Source: a virus. Taken from it: a stretch of DNA of 64,000 bases. The notes under the pieces were generated by a model. That model ran no database searches. It had not been told where the DNA came from and saw nothing but the letters and a program-made list of their open reading frames with translations. Position 1 is the first letter of the stretch; every line of letters starts with the position of its first letter. Shown in pieces: positions 37,847 through 47,702 of this stretch. The stretch lies in IMG/VR virus record IMGVR_UViG_3300028394_000066, positions 1-64,000 of that record. One strand, 5' to 3'. The translations under genes were made by a program, and so were the position numbers.

Positions 37847-40243
37847 ATGCCCGAAATTGACGGCTTTGATAGTTTAGTTACTAAGCTAAACCAGGCTAAG
37901 ACCTCGTCAAAAGAGCTCGAAAAGACCTGGGAAAAGATTAACACCCACGCCAAGGATGCCGTAAAGAATCTTGGCAAGATGGGGGTGGGCTCTGGGGGAG
38001 GAGCTTTTGGTGGTAGCGGCAGTGGCGGTACGGGCGGAGGCATGCCCAGCCAAGGGGACATGGATTCAAAGAGCCTTAAAAATGCTAAGGCTCCGAAGAC
38101 AGACATCACCAGTGGTGCAAACTTTTCAATTGGTGACGTTGCCACATATATGGGTGAGATGTCGGGGGCGTTTAACACGTTCCTTCCTGACGTAAAGTCA
38201 ACCATGAATCGCGCCACTGGCTACTACAATGCTGGTGTATACGGTGGAAGTTCGATGTCTCGAACAAAACTCCAAAAGGCTACTTTTGGAACCCTTAGCC
38301 AAATGCAGGGCCTTTCTTCTAAGGGCTCTGATGCTAACGTGGCACAGTTCCTTGGCCAAAGAGGCATGACTGCAAGTTCGGGAGTTAATAGCACTTATCA
38401 GCAAACTTTGCGAACGGTTGGTAACGCCGCTCGTTATATGAACATTTCCAACGAAGACGCAGCAGCTTCTGTTGAGGGGTTAACTAACGCCAGCGGTGCC
38501 GCTAGCATGCTTAAAAACTTTGGTATTTACACTGCTGATTTAGGCACAGGTAAAGAAAAGACTCAGGGACAAATCTTTGAGGAACTTGCCCAAAGGCTTA
38601 CGGCTGGGCGAGGACAAGCTAACGTAGAGCAAACTCAATCGTCTATTCGACGCGGAGCTCTTGGTGTTACTATTGACTCGTTCTTCAAGGGTGACCAACA
38701 GGGCGGCCAAATGTTCAAGCAGTACATGATTGAACGTGCCCGTGGAAAGAACATGGACTTTTCTGCTACTGGTGATACTGCTAGTAAAATTGGAATTAGT
38801 TCTAATATTAATCCTCTAAATGCGCAGATGGCTTTGGCTGCTTCAGATACTGGGGCAATGCAGGCTTCTGAAGAACAGTTTATAAAAGGAATTAACTCCG
38901 CAACAGGTGCGCTTATGATTCTTAACCAGGCAGCTGGTTTCTTAGGAAGCACTATTGGTTCCGTTGCATCCCTTATGCAAACCCTTTTGGGAGCGGGTAC
39001 TGTTCAAGGAGCACTTCAGGGAGCAACAAGTACTGTAGGTATGGTTGGAAAAGCTGCTGCGGACGCTACAAGCAAATTTGCTCAGTCTAATCCTATTGCT
39101 GCGGGTGTAGCTGGTGTTGCAATTGCCGCGGCTGGGGCGGGTGCACTTGCTCTCGGAATGAACGCTTTTGGTGGAAAAATTCCTGGAGCGCCTACTTCTA
39201 CTGGTGGTACTGGTGGTACTGGTGGTGGGGGTGGTACTGGAGGCGGGTCTTCTTACTACGGTTCTCCTACAAGCACAGACTACACTTACGGCAGTACCAA
39301 CACTGGAGCAACTAGCGGAAGGCCTGGAGCTCCTGGAGCCCCAGGAGCGGGGGTTACTGGTTCTGGAAATGCGGGCCGTCCAGGCAAACTTTTTGATATT
39401 AGCATTGTTGCTCAAGGGCACAATGTAACTGCCGCATTTGGTAGTAACGCAGGTGTTCACTCTGGACGGGGCCATAGAGGAACGGACTACGCGTACGCCG
39501 AGGGGACACCCGTTAAAGCTATTGCTGACGGAAAAGTAATTGTTGTTAGGAGTGGGGCAAAAAATACGTACGATGAAGGGCCTCGAAGCCTAGGTAACTA
39601 CGTGGGAGTACTAAGCACGTCTTCAAAGGGCGTTCAGTACACGGTATTTTATGGACACTTGTCTAAACCTAAAGTGGCCCTTAATTCATCTGTTGTGCGG
39701 GGTCAGACAATTGGTCTATCGGGAAACACAGGGTTTTCTACGGGCCCTCACCTTCACCTTGAAGTTGTTAAAGGAAAAGTAACAGTTCCTGGTACTGGTA
39801 CTGCAATTAGCCTTAGTGGTGCTGCAAAAGTTACTGGAACCACCTCGCTTTCCAATGGCTCAACCACCACTGTTCCTGCTAATCAATCGGGTCAAAAAGA
39901 CGTTAACGCACTTTTAGGTTCTGCGGGCAATAGCTCGGCACTTCTCAGTGGTTTTTACTCTGGAGATAAGAGCGCTATTTTGGCTTCTGTTGGGGCAATG
40001 GCAAGCTCTGTGGGAATTAACAATTTTCAAAAACAATTAAACGACGCTAATGGCTCTTACTTATCTGGACCTGGAACTCCTGGGGGAAACCCATCCAATC
40101 CTGGCGGTGGAGGAGGGGGAGGAAATGTGAACATTACTGTTCAAGTTCCAGATGTGACCGCTGCGGATGCTGTAAAATTTGCTCAGCTGGTAAAGCAGTA
40201 CTTAGACAATGACTCACTGATTTCTAACACAGGAAGTTTCTAA
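37847..40243 (+). CDS. tape measure protein with M23 peptidase domain
   Basis: 798 residues. An N-terminal helical and Gly-rich region, long Ala/Gln/Ser-rich helical part (about 110-430, ending in hydrophobic Ala/Gly segments), a Gly/Thr linker, then an M23 zinc peptidase at about 525-655 with HRGTD (near 543), YGHL (near 602) and HLHLE (near 634), and a C-terminal tail with poly-Gly and a last helical domain. It sets tail length and threads through the tube; the peptidase would cut the wall during DNA entry. It is short for a tape measure, predicting a short tail. Position after the chaperone supports the call. Confidence 0.88.
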   Translation: MPEIDGFDSLVTKLNQAKTSSKELEKTWEKINTHAKDAVKNLGKMGVGSGGGAFGGSGSGGTGGGMPSQGDMDSKSLKNAKAPKTDITSGANFSIGDVATYMGEMSGAFNTFLPDVKSTMNRATGYYNAGVYGGSSMSRTKLQKATFGTLSQMQGLSSKGSDANVAQFLGQRGMTASSGVNSTYQQTLRTVGNAARYMNISNEDAAASVEGLTNASGAASMLKNFGIYTADLGTGKEKTQGQIFEELAQRLTAGRGQANVEQTQSSIRRGALGVTIDSFFKGDQQGGQMFKQYMIERARGKNMDFSATGDTASKIGISSNINPLNAQMALAASDTGAMQASEEQFIKGINSATGALMILNQAAGFLGSTIGSVASLMQTLLGAGTVQGALQGATSTVGMVGKAAADATSKFAQSNPIAAGVAGVAIAAAGAGALALGMNAFGGKIPGAPTSTGGTGGTGGGGGTGGGSSYYGSPTSTDYTYGSTNTGATSGRPGAPGAPGAGVTGSGNAGRPGKLFDISIVAQGHNVTAAFGSNAGVHSGRGHRGTDYAYAEGTPVKAIADGKVIVVRSGAKNTYDEGPRSLGNYVGVLSTSSKGVQYTVFYGHLSKPKVALNSSVVRGQTIGLSGNTGFSTGPHLHLEVVKGKVTVPGTGTAISLSGAAKVTGTTSLSNGSTTTVPANQSGQKDVNALLGSAGNSSALLSGFYSGDKSAILASVGAMASSVGINNFQKQLNDANGSYLSGPGTPGGNPSNPGGGGGGGNVNITVQVPDVTAADAVKFAQLVKQYLDNDSLISNTGSF

Positions 40244-41388
40244 TGGCTCTTAGAAGAAAAATTAAATCGGCTAGAGAAAAAGCTCGAGCAAATAGGCTTT
40301 TGTTTGAAGAGGCCCAGGTAAATCTTCAAAAAATTGATACTAATTCTTTTGATGAAAAAATTGTGGCATTAAGCGTGGAGCTTGCTGCTCTTGACGCGCT
40401 TATTTCTAGTAGGCAAAAAGTTTACGACACTAGCAGTACTAAAGCTAATAAAAAACTTTTAAATGAGGTAATTGCGCTAAGAGCCCCTATTGTAGAAGAA
40501 CTTGTTAAAGCTCAAAAACAAAGTGTAGATTCTAAAAAAACTAATGAATCAACTTCGTCTAATGAAGCAACTGATGGTGTTGAAGAGATTGGTACTGGAG
40601 TTGTTGCTTCAAACCAAAGAACAACTGCCCTGGAGTACAACGCCAGTGGAGTTAAGGAGCTTCTTTTTAGTGAGAGAACTGCTTTTTCAAAAAGGCTTAT
40701 GTCATCTCCAAATGAGCCTCGTCAAATTCGTGCTGCAAATGATTTGTGGAAAACTGCCCAAGCCAGTAAAGGGATGATTGTAACTTCAGAACAAGTTTTA
40801 AAATCGTGGAATACTGGTTCAACTAAAATTCCTGGTGGAGTAAAGAACTACGGCTTTCAATTTCAATACAATCCTGGAACTGTTGGAATGTCGTATTTTA
40901 CGTCCCCCAATGTTGACGTTACCCTCATGACTTCTGGTCAGGAAATGTTTAACCTGGCGGGAACTTCTGGGTCTCAAGGCGCTGTTAGTTTTCAAATTAT
41001 TATAAATAGAATTTTTGACATGCAGTACTACACTCGTAAGGGATTTATTGATAAAAAGTACAATCCCAGAAAGCTTTACTCAAAACCTCCTGCAGGCCCA
41101 ACAGAAGAACAGCTCATTTACAACAAGGGCACTATGTACGACGTAGAGTACTTTTTGAGGACTCTCATGGGAACAACCATGAAAAGCTACCTTCGTGGAG
41201 AGGATACGGCAGATATGGGCTGGTTGCCAGCAATCCCAGTAGAGCTTCACCTTGGTAACAAACTTCGATATCTTGGAACAATTAATACCATACAGTTAAA
41301 CCACATTATATTTAACGAACGAATGGTTCCGCTGTTTACTACAGTAGATGTTCAGTTCACTCGCCTTCCCGACTATCCCTCAAAGTAG
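40243..41388 (+). CDS. baseplate hub-type protein
   Basis: 381 residues. N-terminal 160 residues are a Lys-rich coiled coil; about 190-381 is a beta-rich domain with YGFQFQYNPGTVGMSYF, AVSFQIIINRIFDMQYYT, and a final VELHLGNKLRYLGTINTIQLNHIIFNERMVPLFTTVDVQFTRL. The last part follows the layout of hub/CIS-type tube-initiator proteins that connect tube and baseplate. TAATG overlap with the tape measure. Confidence 0.65.
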   Translation: MALRRKIKSAREKARANRLLFEEAQVNLQKIDTNSFDEKIVALSVELAALDALISSRQKVYDTSSTKANKKLLNEVIALRAPIVEELVKAQKQSVDSKKTNESTSSNEATDGVEEIGTGVVASNQRTTALEYNASGVKELLFSERTAFSKRLMSSPNEPRQIRAANDLWKTAQASKGMIVTSEQVLKSWNTGSTKIPGGVKNYGFQFQYNPGTVGMSYFTSPNVDVTLMTSGQEMFNLAGTSGSQGAVSFQIIINRIFDMQYYTRKGFIDKKYNPRKLYSKPPAGPTEEQLIYNKGTMYDVEYFLRTLMGTTMKSYLRGEDTADMGWLPAIPVELHLGNKLRYLGTINTIQLNHIIFNERMVPLFTTVDVQFTRLPDYPSK

Positions 41389-41395
41389 GAAAAAA

Positions 41396-41671
41396 ATGAT
41401 TTTTGCAGACAGTAGATACTCAAACGGTAACGTTACTAAAGTTCAAGACCCAAGAACGGAAACGTACCGACTTGCGGTGTACCGTAAATTCCCAGCTTCA
41501 AAGGCGACGTTTTATTATTACACTTGGGTAGAGAATGACAGAATTGACAAAGTAGCTACGGACCTTTTGGGCAGCCCTACATTTTGGTGGAAGATTATGG
41601 ATTTTAATCCAGAGTACACCAACCCGTTTAGTATTCCTGTAGGAGCCGACATTAGGATTCCAAGTGTCTAA
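41396..41671 (+). CDS. LysM-like baseplate protein (T4 gp53-like)
   Basis: 91 residues from ATG 41396 (TAGGA upstream). Sequence ...VENDRIDKVATDLLGSPTFWWKIMDFNPEYTNPFSIPVGADIRIPSV has the LysM-like order: GDR.D.LA...LG.P..WW.I.D.NP....P..I..G..IRIP. Such proteins join the hub and wedge in myovirus baseplates. It overlaps the next gene by 8 bases. Confidence 0.8.
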   Translation: MIFADSRYSNGNVTKVQDPRTETYRLAVYRKFPASKATFYYYTWVENDRIDKVATDLLGSPTFWWKIMDFNPEYTNPFSIPVGADIRIPSV

Positions 41672-42962
41672 CCTTGTAACAAATAAATACAGGAGAGGAA
41701 CATCTACCTCAACATCCTTTCCCACTTTACCGTCTCTTACGGTTCAACCAAGGCGCGTTGACCTTATTCAAAAAATGTACAATCATGACATTTTACTGCT
41801 AGAGTTTCCTGCCGAGAGCACACTGTGGTTTGAAACTCTTAAAACAGGTGTTCCTGTTCAGTTTAGCTTTAGGCAAGATACTTTAAGTAAAAACTGGATT
41901 GGCTATGTTTCTTCGGTCTCTAAAGTTAACGCTCCTCAAAGAACCAATATTATGCAGATTATGTGTGTTGGAACTTCTTTTGTTTTGAAAGAGCGCGCCA
42001 CAAGAATTTTTAAAAACCACACAATTCCTGAAGTTATTCAAATTATTGCTGAAGAATTTGGTTTTAATGTAATTCTTGATAACCACCCGCAAAAGTTTTC
42101 TCAGTTAAATATGACGGCAGTATCCTACTGGGAGTGGATGGTTGAGCAAGCAAAAAGAATTGGTTATGGGCTTGTCATTGACGGTATGGACTTTTATTTT
42201 AAACCGTTAGATAAACTAATTGATTTAGGGTTCTCTAATGCAGCAGTTTTATCTTTAGGAAATGCTGGGCCTTCGTTTAATACTCAACTATTGGACAGAA
42301 CTTTGGATGAGTTTAAGGTTATCTATGGAGATAGCGTAGAAGATACCACTAATTTTAGGGCAACCAAGAATGTTGGAGGTGTGAGTCCCTTCAGCAAGGA
42401 AGTGCTGCTGTCAAATTCAACACCCACCGATACTGGAACTCCTCTTCGAACTGACGTTAGTCCCACCCTTTTTCAAGAGTATAGAACTGACCGAGTTGTT
42501 AACAGCAAAAGTGACGCCGATGAAGCCGCTAAAGGAGCAGCACAATTAGCTAGATTTAGTATTCCTGCTACAGCCAAAGCTCAAGGTGACCCACGAATTC
42601 ACCCTTTTGGCAGTGTTTATATTGCTGGAACAGGGGCCATAACAGACGGTTTTTGGGTAGTTCGCGAGTCCCACCATATGTTTCACAAAATTGGGGAGTA
42701 CCAACTGCAATTAAAAGTTGCTACTGACGGTATTGGGGACGCTGTTGTTTCTACCCCATTTAGAACTAGAAAAGATTTAACTGCGGTTATCCCAACAGGG
42801 GGTACCCTTGGCACGATAAACTTAAATGAAGCACTTGCTAATGGAACAGGGCTGTTTAACTTTGAGTTGAGTTCCGTTAAAAGAGTAAACAGCGATAGCG
42901 TAAGTTTTGAAAGTAATCAAGGGTTTACAAGAACCCCAACTGTTTGGAGAAAGGCTGGTTAA
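41664..42962 (+). CDS. baseplate hub protein (gpD / gp27-like)
   Basis: 432 residues, GTG start overlapping the previous gene. The central region LLEFPAESTLWFETLKTGVPVQFSF, NWIGYVSSVSK, IAEEFGFNVILDN and YWEWMVEQAKRIGYGLVIDGMDFYFKPL has the layout of P2 gpD/T4 gp27-type hub proteins that hold the spike and receive the tube. C-terminal half is another beta domain. Confidence 0.82.
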   Translation: MSNLVTNKYRRGTSTSTSFPTLPSLTVQPRRVDLIQKMYNHDILLLEFPAESTLWFETLKTGVPVQFSFRQDTLSKNWIGYVSSVSKVNAPQRTNIMQIMCVGTSFVLKERATRIFKNHTIPEVIQIIAEEFGFNVILDNHPQKFSQLNMTAVSYWEWMVEQAKRIGYGLVIDGMDFYFKPLDKLIDLGFSNAAVLSLGNAGPSFNTQLLDRTLDEFKVIYGDSVEDTTNFRATKNVGGVSPFSKEVLLSNSTPTDTGTPLRTDVSPTLFQEYRTDRVVNSKSDADEAAKGAAQLARFSIPATAKAQGDPRIHPFGSVYIAGTGAITDGFWVVRESHHMFHKIGEYQLQLKVATDGIGDAVVSTPFRTRKDLTAVIPTGGTLGTINLNEALANGTGLFNFELSSVKRVNSDSVSFESNQGFTRTPTVWRKAG

Positions 42963-42963
42963 T

Positions 42964-43365
42964 ATGTCCGAGATTTCATTAGCTCTTCCGTTTAGCCTCG
43001 ACTCCTCAGGTAATATCCGAGTTACTTCTGACCAGGCTACAATTTGGTCCAATAGAGTTAGAAGTGCTGTTGGAACTGCTCTTGGAGAAAGAGTTATGCG
43101 CCCAAATTACGGAACGGAAGTTCCTAGACTGTTATTTGATACAGTTAGTGCAATGGAGGAAGGAATTTCCCTGGAAGTTGGAAAAGTATTTTCAGCGTCA
43201 CTTCCCCTCTTAACTTTAAATTCTGTTGTTTCTTTACACAACGAATTTACGAATACACTTACGGCAGAAATTAACTATTCCCTGCCAAATAAGAAAGATG
43301 CGACTACTGTTGTAGGTAATATTACAGTTTCACTTACCAACCCGCCATACGAGGAGCTTACATGA
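42964..43365 (+). CDS. gp25/GPW-like baseplate wedge protein
   Basis: 133 residues from ATG 42964. LALPFSLDSSGNIR, TIWSNRVRSAVGTALGERVMRPNYGTEVPRLLFD and a C-terminal beta strand set match the gp25 family (lysozyme-related wedge component linking sheath to baseplate). A longer in-frame start inside the previous gene is rejected. ATGA overlap with the next gene. Confidence 0.9.
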   Translation: MSEISLALPFSLDSSGNIRVTSDQATIWSNRVRSAVGTALGERVMRPNYGTEVPRLLFDTVSAMEEGISLEVGKVFSASLPLLTLNSVVSLHNEFTNTLTAEINYSLPNKKDATTVVGNITVSLTNPPYEELT

Positions 43366-46300
43366 CTTCCCCCGCTAATAAGACGCCACTATCCGTAGAC
43401 TACACGGGTAGAGACTACTACGCTCTAAGAGAAGAGCTTATTGCTCGAGTAAAAGAGCGCACCGCACAACAGTGGCAAGGAACTGACGAAAATGACTTTG
43501 GTCTTGCTTTAGTTGAGTCTTTTGCGTACATGGGTGACTTGCTTAACTACTACATTGACCGTGTAGCTAACGAGTCGTATATTCTTACCGCCACTCAGCG
43601 AGAATCTCTTATAAATATTGCAAATATGTACGGATACAGGCCCGCAAATTACGTTAGCTCTCTTGTAGACCTAACTATGTTAAACAGTGACGGGTACATT
43701 GGACAAATTGGCGCAGCAACAATCGAAGATGGAACGGTCGGTGCGGCAACGGGCCACTTTGCAAAAATTATTGTTCCTTCAGACCACCCGTTTAGTGCGG
43801 GAGACTATCTTGTGGTTAAAGATGTTCCTTCAGAGTATGCGGTTACTGAGGGCGACACTACTGTAACGTATAACCCCTCAGTTCTTAACGGAACTTTTCC
43901 AATTTCGTATGTTGGGTACAACGGTATTGGTTCTAATGTCCTTTGGTATCGACCAAGCGAAACTATTACGAATATTGTTCCCGATGGGACCACGTTTACT
44001 CTTACACTTTCTGGACTGGGAACTATGACTATCGATGAGTTGGTATCTCCTACTCAAAGTGTTTACATTAGTGGAGTTACTTCCGATGGAAATGGTTATA
44101 ACGGAAATTGGGTTATTTCCGATGTTCCTGCAACAAGCACTGCCGCAGCTCCTCAAATTAAAATTGATGCTGCCGAAAATACAGCAGTAATTAGAAACGC
44201 GGTAGTTCAGAGCTCTAACTTTGTTTACTCTTCGTGGAATAACCTTGTAGCAGGACAAAAAGTAGCTATTACAGGAGTAAAAAGCTCTGCTAATACTGGC
44301 GGTACTGCCAATACTGGCTATAACTTTTCTACTGCTACAATTACGGCAGTTAAGAATCAGTTTGCGTCAATCTTTGGTTTAACTTCTAACGGCACCAATG
44401 TAGTCTTTGATTCTAGCGTTTTGTTTGCAGTAAACGACATTGTTAGCGTCTATGGGATTACCAGTGTTGGAAACACTACTGGAGCGGCTGGAGCTGGGTT
44501 TAACTTTGCGGACAAAGCTGTTTCTGCGGTTGGCTCTGTAGACACGGCTATTTCTTCAGTTACTCCTGACTCTGGTACAGGTGAGATTGCTTACACCACG
44601 GCCTCTGCGCACACATTCCAGGTAGGTGATTATGTAACTATTAGTGGAGTTAGCCCTAATGTTTACAATATTTCAAGTGCCAGAATTACGGCTGTGCCAT
44701 TATCTACAAAATTTATTGTTGAAGGGTACTGGACCGATGCGTTTAACGCTGGAGCGTCTAGTTTGGCGAAAGCAACTACCTATACCTTTACTATTGCTAG
44801 CTCAGAAAACAGCAATGTAATAAGCAGCTCAGCAGCAGCTATTTGCCGACAATTTACTGTCTCTGGAGGAGGTAGGACTCCTGGTACTTTTGCTACTTCT
44901 GTAACTCCATTGATGACTCCCCTTATTGGGGGAGTTGAAACTCTGTCTGCATCTAGCGAAGTAGTCTACTCAGACATTCCTCCTATTATTTTTACTGGAG
45001 CTACGCTGGAATCTTCTGCAAAAGTGATTAATATAGGTGATGTTACGGTACCTCAAGGAACGCAGTTAACTACGCAGGTAGCTTTTGATGGTGGTACCAA
45101 AGACCTTATATTTTCAACACAGTCGGATGTAACCGTTCCTTTTAAAGGAACTGCAACTGTTACGGCTATTCATGGAGAAGATATTTCTTTAAGAACTGAA
45201 AATGCGCCAAATACCGCAGGCATTGCTTACGACATTGCTGGTGAACTCTTGGGGTACTCCACTGGTAAGGCAAATCAATCCTTTGCTATTTCTGAAGTTC
45301 AAGTTGCTCTTCGCTCTATTCGCATATTTGTTGATACTGGACTTGAGTGGGAGGAATGGGCTCAAGTAGAGCACGTTCAAGATTACGCCCCTTACTCTAA
45401 AGTCTTTCAAGTAGACGTTTCTGCATCAGGAATAGTTTCGGTATCATTTGGCGATGGGGTGTCTGGGTTGATTCCTAACACTGAAGGCGGAATTAAAGCC
45501 ACGTATATTGCTGGTGGAGGGTTGATTGGAAATGTTGGAGCAGATACTATTAAAACATTTGGGGCAATTCCTGCAAACACCACCGAAATTGAAGAAAATA
45601 TTCGGACATATGTAACTGTTACAAATGAACTTAACGCAACAGGCGGGGCAGACCCCGAAACGGATAACTCAATTAGGTACAACGCTCCAAGAGCACTGCG
45701 TTCTTTGAGCCGTGCTGTTACTCTTGAAGATTTTGCAAATCTTGCTCTTTCCGTTGATGGGGTTGCCAAGGCTAAAGCAATTGCTTCATCAAGAAGTTCT
45801 GTAACTGTTTACGTTTCTCCAGTGTCTGGAGATAACAGCGGAGAGCAAGTTCCAGGATACTACGGTGATATAACTGATTATTCTCAAGAAACTGAACAGA
45901 TGGTTTACACTCGTGGATTAGTTACAGAATACCTTGCTGAAAAAGTGCAGATTGGAACAGCAGTAACAATACTTCCTGCAACTTACACGGGGGTCAATGC
46001 TGCAATTTCTTACAGCAGAATGCCCCAGTATTCCCAATCTTCTGTTGAGATTGCTATAAAAAAGGCTCTATTAAACGATTTTTCTTACAACAATGTGGAT
46101 ATGGAAGATGTTATTACCCCCGAAGAACTAGAGTTTAGACTTCGTCAAGTAGACGGGGTGTCTAACGTTACTGTGACGGCGCTTTTCCGTGAAGGTGGGG
46201 CTGGAAGAAACAGTCTGGTAGGTTTCTCTGACGAAATCTTTGTATTCACTGAATCTAAAATTACACTCACGGAATTGGCAACTAATGCAGCTATTACTAG

Positions 46301-46604
46301 CGCTACATTTGCTCCCAAGACCGACGCAAACGCAAGTACAGGTTCTGCAACTATTCTTCCTGCGTTTAGTTCAACGATTTATTCTTACAATGTCTCTTTG
46401 CCTGCCACAACAACTAGAGTTACTGTAGGTTCTGGTCTTTCGGATGCTGACGGGTCCATGACAATTAACGATAAGGCGGGAACCTCTAGTACTGTTCAAC
46501 TTGTTTCGGATGCTGTACAAACAGTTAACACCGTTATCATCACTGCAACTGCTGAGGACGGTGTAACGGTTAAGTCTTACAAGTTCAAGGTAACCATCGC
46601 GTAA
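43362..46604 (+). CDS. baseplate wedge protein (J / gp6-like) with added modules
   Basis: 1080 residues. N terminus VDYTGRDYYALREELIARVKER ... W...ENDFGLALVESFAYMGDLLNYYIDRVANE (1-70) and a middle-to-late region with YNAPRALRSLSRAVTLEDFANLALSVDGVAKA and a VDVED..TPEELEFRLRQVDGVSNV-type end of the J fold (about 760-955) identify the family. Between about 100 and 560 lies an insertion of several beta modules; a C-terminal about 80-residue cadherin-like sandwich (IYSYNVSLPATTTRVTV ... ITATAEDGVTVKSYKFKV) ends the protein. It forms the inner ring that triggers sheath contraction. Confidence 0.88.
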   Translation: MTSPANKTPLSVDYTGRDYYALREELIARVKERTAQQWQGTDENDFGLALVESFAYMGDLLNYYIDRVANESYILTATQRESLINIANMYGYRPANYVSSLVDLTMLNSDGYIGQIGAATIEDGTVGAATGHFAKIIVPSDHPFSAGDYLVVKDVPSEYAVTEGDTTVTYNPSVLNGTFPISYVGYNGIGSNVLWYRPSETITNIVPDGTTFTLTLSGLGTMTIDELVSPTQSVYISGVTSDGNGYNGNWVISDVPATSTAAAPQIKIDAAENTAVIRNAVVQSSNFVYSSWNNLVAGQKVAITGVKSSANTGGTANTGYNFSTATITAVKNQFASIFGLTSNGTNVVFDSSVLFAVNDIVSVYGITSVGNTTGAAGAGFNFADKAVSAVGSVDTAISSVTPDSGTGEIAYTTASAHTFQVGDYVTISGVSPNVYNISSARITAVPLSTKFIVEGYWTDAFNAGASSLAKATTYTFTIASSENSNVISSSAAAICRQFTVSGGGRTPGTFATSVTPLMTPLIGGVETLSASSEVVYSDIPPIIFTGATLESSAKVINIGDVTVPQGTQLTTQVAFDGGTKDLIFSTQSDVTVPFKGTATVTAIHGEDISLRTENAPNTAGIAYDIAGELLGYSTGKANQSFAISEVQVALRSIRIFVDTGLEWEEWAQVEHVQDYAPYSKVFQVDVSASGIVSVSFGDGVSGLIPNTEGGIKATYIAGGGLIGNVGADTIKTFGAIPANTTEIEENIRTYVTVTNELNATGGADPETDNSIRYNAPRALRSLSRAVTLEDFANLALSVDGVAKAKAIASSRSSVTVYVSPVSGDNSGEQVPGYYGDITDYSQETEQMVYTRGLVTEYLAEKVQIGTAVTILPATYTGVNAAISYSRMPQYSQSSVEIAIKKALLNDFSYNNVDMEDVITPEELEFRLRQVDGVSNVTVTALFREGGAGRNSLVGFSDEIFVFTESKITLTELATNAAITSATFAPKTDANASTGSATILPAFSSTIYSYNVSLPATTTRVTVGSGLSDADGSMTINDKAGTSSTVQLVSDAVQTVNTVIITATAEDGVTVKSYKFKVTIA

Positions 46605-46606
46605 AC

Positions 46607-47500
46607 ATGATAAAGGACTCCTACGGAAATACCCGATTCTTTGGGACTTATCGGGGAATTGTTGTTGACAATAAAGACCCGTTAATACGCAATAGACTCC
46701 AACTAAAAGTTCCACAAATATTTGGTAATATTTCTACTGAATGGGCTTGGCCTGTAGTTCCTTCGGGGGCTTTATTTGCTACTCCCGCAATTGGTGACGG
46801 TGTTTGGGTTCAGTTTGAGGGTGGGGATGCTTCTTTTCCAATTTGGGTGGGAACATTTGAGGGTGTCGGCGCTGCCCCAACGGGGGGGCTCGTCGGTCCG
46901 ACTGGTCCTACAGGGCCTGCTGGAACTAGCGGAACAAACGGAACAAACGGAGACACTGGTCCGCAGGGTCCCGCTGGAATTGCAAGCGCTACGTCACCAA
47001 TTACAGTAACTGGTCCCACTGGAGCTCAAACTATTGGAATTAATCAATCTGCAATTGCTATTGCTGCGTCACAGGTAACTTCTGGACTTTCTGGAACGTA
47101 TGCTCCGTTGGCTTCACCCGCATTAACGGGCACACCAACAGCCCCGACTGTGGCACTGACAAACGACTCAACTCAAATTGCTACAACAGCATTTGTAAAG
47201 AATGTTATTCCGTACGCAATTGCCGCAGGAACGGCAACTATGGACGGGGATGGAACATCTAGTCTTACGGTAACTATTACTTTCCCTGCACTTGAGTTTA
47301 CTCAACCGCCTATTGTTACGGTTGGTTCGGGTAACGGGCTTCTGAACGCCTCAGTTCAAAGCATCACTACATCGGGTGCAACAGTAATTCTGGCCCATAT
47401 AAACGCCAGTAACTGGAGTGCTATTTACTATCTGCAGTGGATAGCCATTCAAATGACATCTAGTTCGGCAAGCGGGGGGCTGGGGTATAACAGTGTCTGA
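46607..47500 (+). CDS. baseplate spike protein (gp5/gpV OB-fold) with collagen-like segment
   Basis: 297 residues. An N-terminal OB-fold (about 8-85): GTYRGIVVDNKDPLIRNRLQLKVPQIFG ... WAWPVVP.GA...PAIGDGVWVQFEGGD..FPIWVGTFEG. This is followed by a [13 protein letters not shown] collagen-like stretch (about 97-125), a GTPTAPTVAL..DSTQIATTAFV attachment-type motif and a C-terminal beta domain. The OB-fold sits at the hub tip; the collagen segment is probably a trimeric stalk to a small receptor-binding head rather than a needle. Confidence 0.82.
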   Translation: MIKDSYGNTRFFGTYRGIVVDNKDPLIRNRLQLKVPQIFGNISTEWAWPVVPSGALFATPAIGDGVWVQFEGGDASFPIWVGTFEGVGAAPTGGLVGPTGPTGPAGTSGTNGTNGDTGPQGPAGIASATSPITVTGPTGAQTIGINQSAIAIAASQVTSGLSGTYAPLASPALTGTPTAPTVALTNDSTQIATTAFVKNVIPYAIAAGTATMDGDGTSSLTVTITFPALEFTQPPIVTVGSGNGLLNASVQSITTSGATVILAHINASNWSAIYYLQWIAIQMTSSSASGGLGYNSV

Positions 47501-47666
47501 GCTAATTTTTATTAATTATGTGGTTACTTGTCACACTAATACTTGTAGTAACTCGGAAGTGCCCATTAATATTACTGCGCCTAGTATTAACCCGCGCTTT
47601 ATGTGTGGGGTGTGTTCACAAGAGATAGCGGATGTTCAACCTGTAAACCCTGAAGTAACCCCGTAA
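47493..47666 (+). CDS. 57-residue zinc-ribbon protein
   Basis: GTG start overlapping the previous gene by 8 bases. C-x4-C (CHTNTC) and C-x2-C (CGVC) about 20 residues apart. Equal in length and Cys pattern to the product at 26170, with short shared stretches (MxE at the start, C(G)xC.Q(E/Q)I). Likely paralogues, both directly after a fibre or spike gene. Confidence 0.65.
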   Translation: MSELIFINYVVTCHTNTCSNSEVPINITAPSINPRFMCGVCSQEIADVQPVNPEVTP

Positions 47667-47702
47667 ATACGAGATAATAGATAAAGAGACTTAGGAGTTA
47701 AT

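Noticed and set aside
38942-39475. Ser/Thr/Arg-rich minus-strand frame of 177 residues within the tape measure gene
   Set aside because: Antisense of Gly/Ala/Thr-rich tape measure codons; no start signal or motif.
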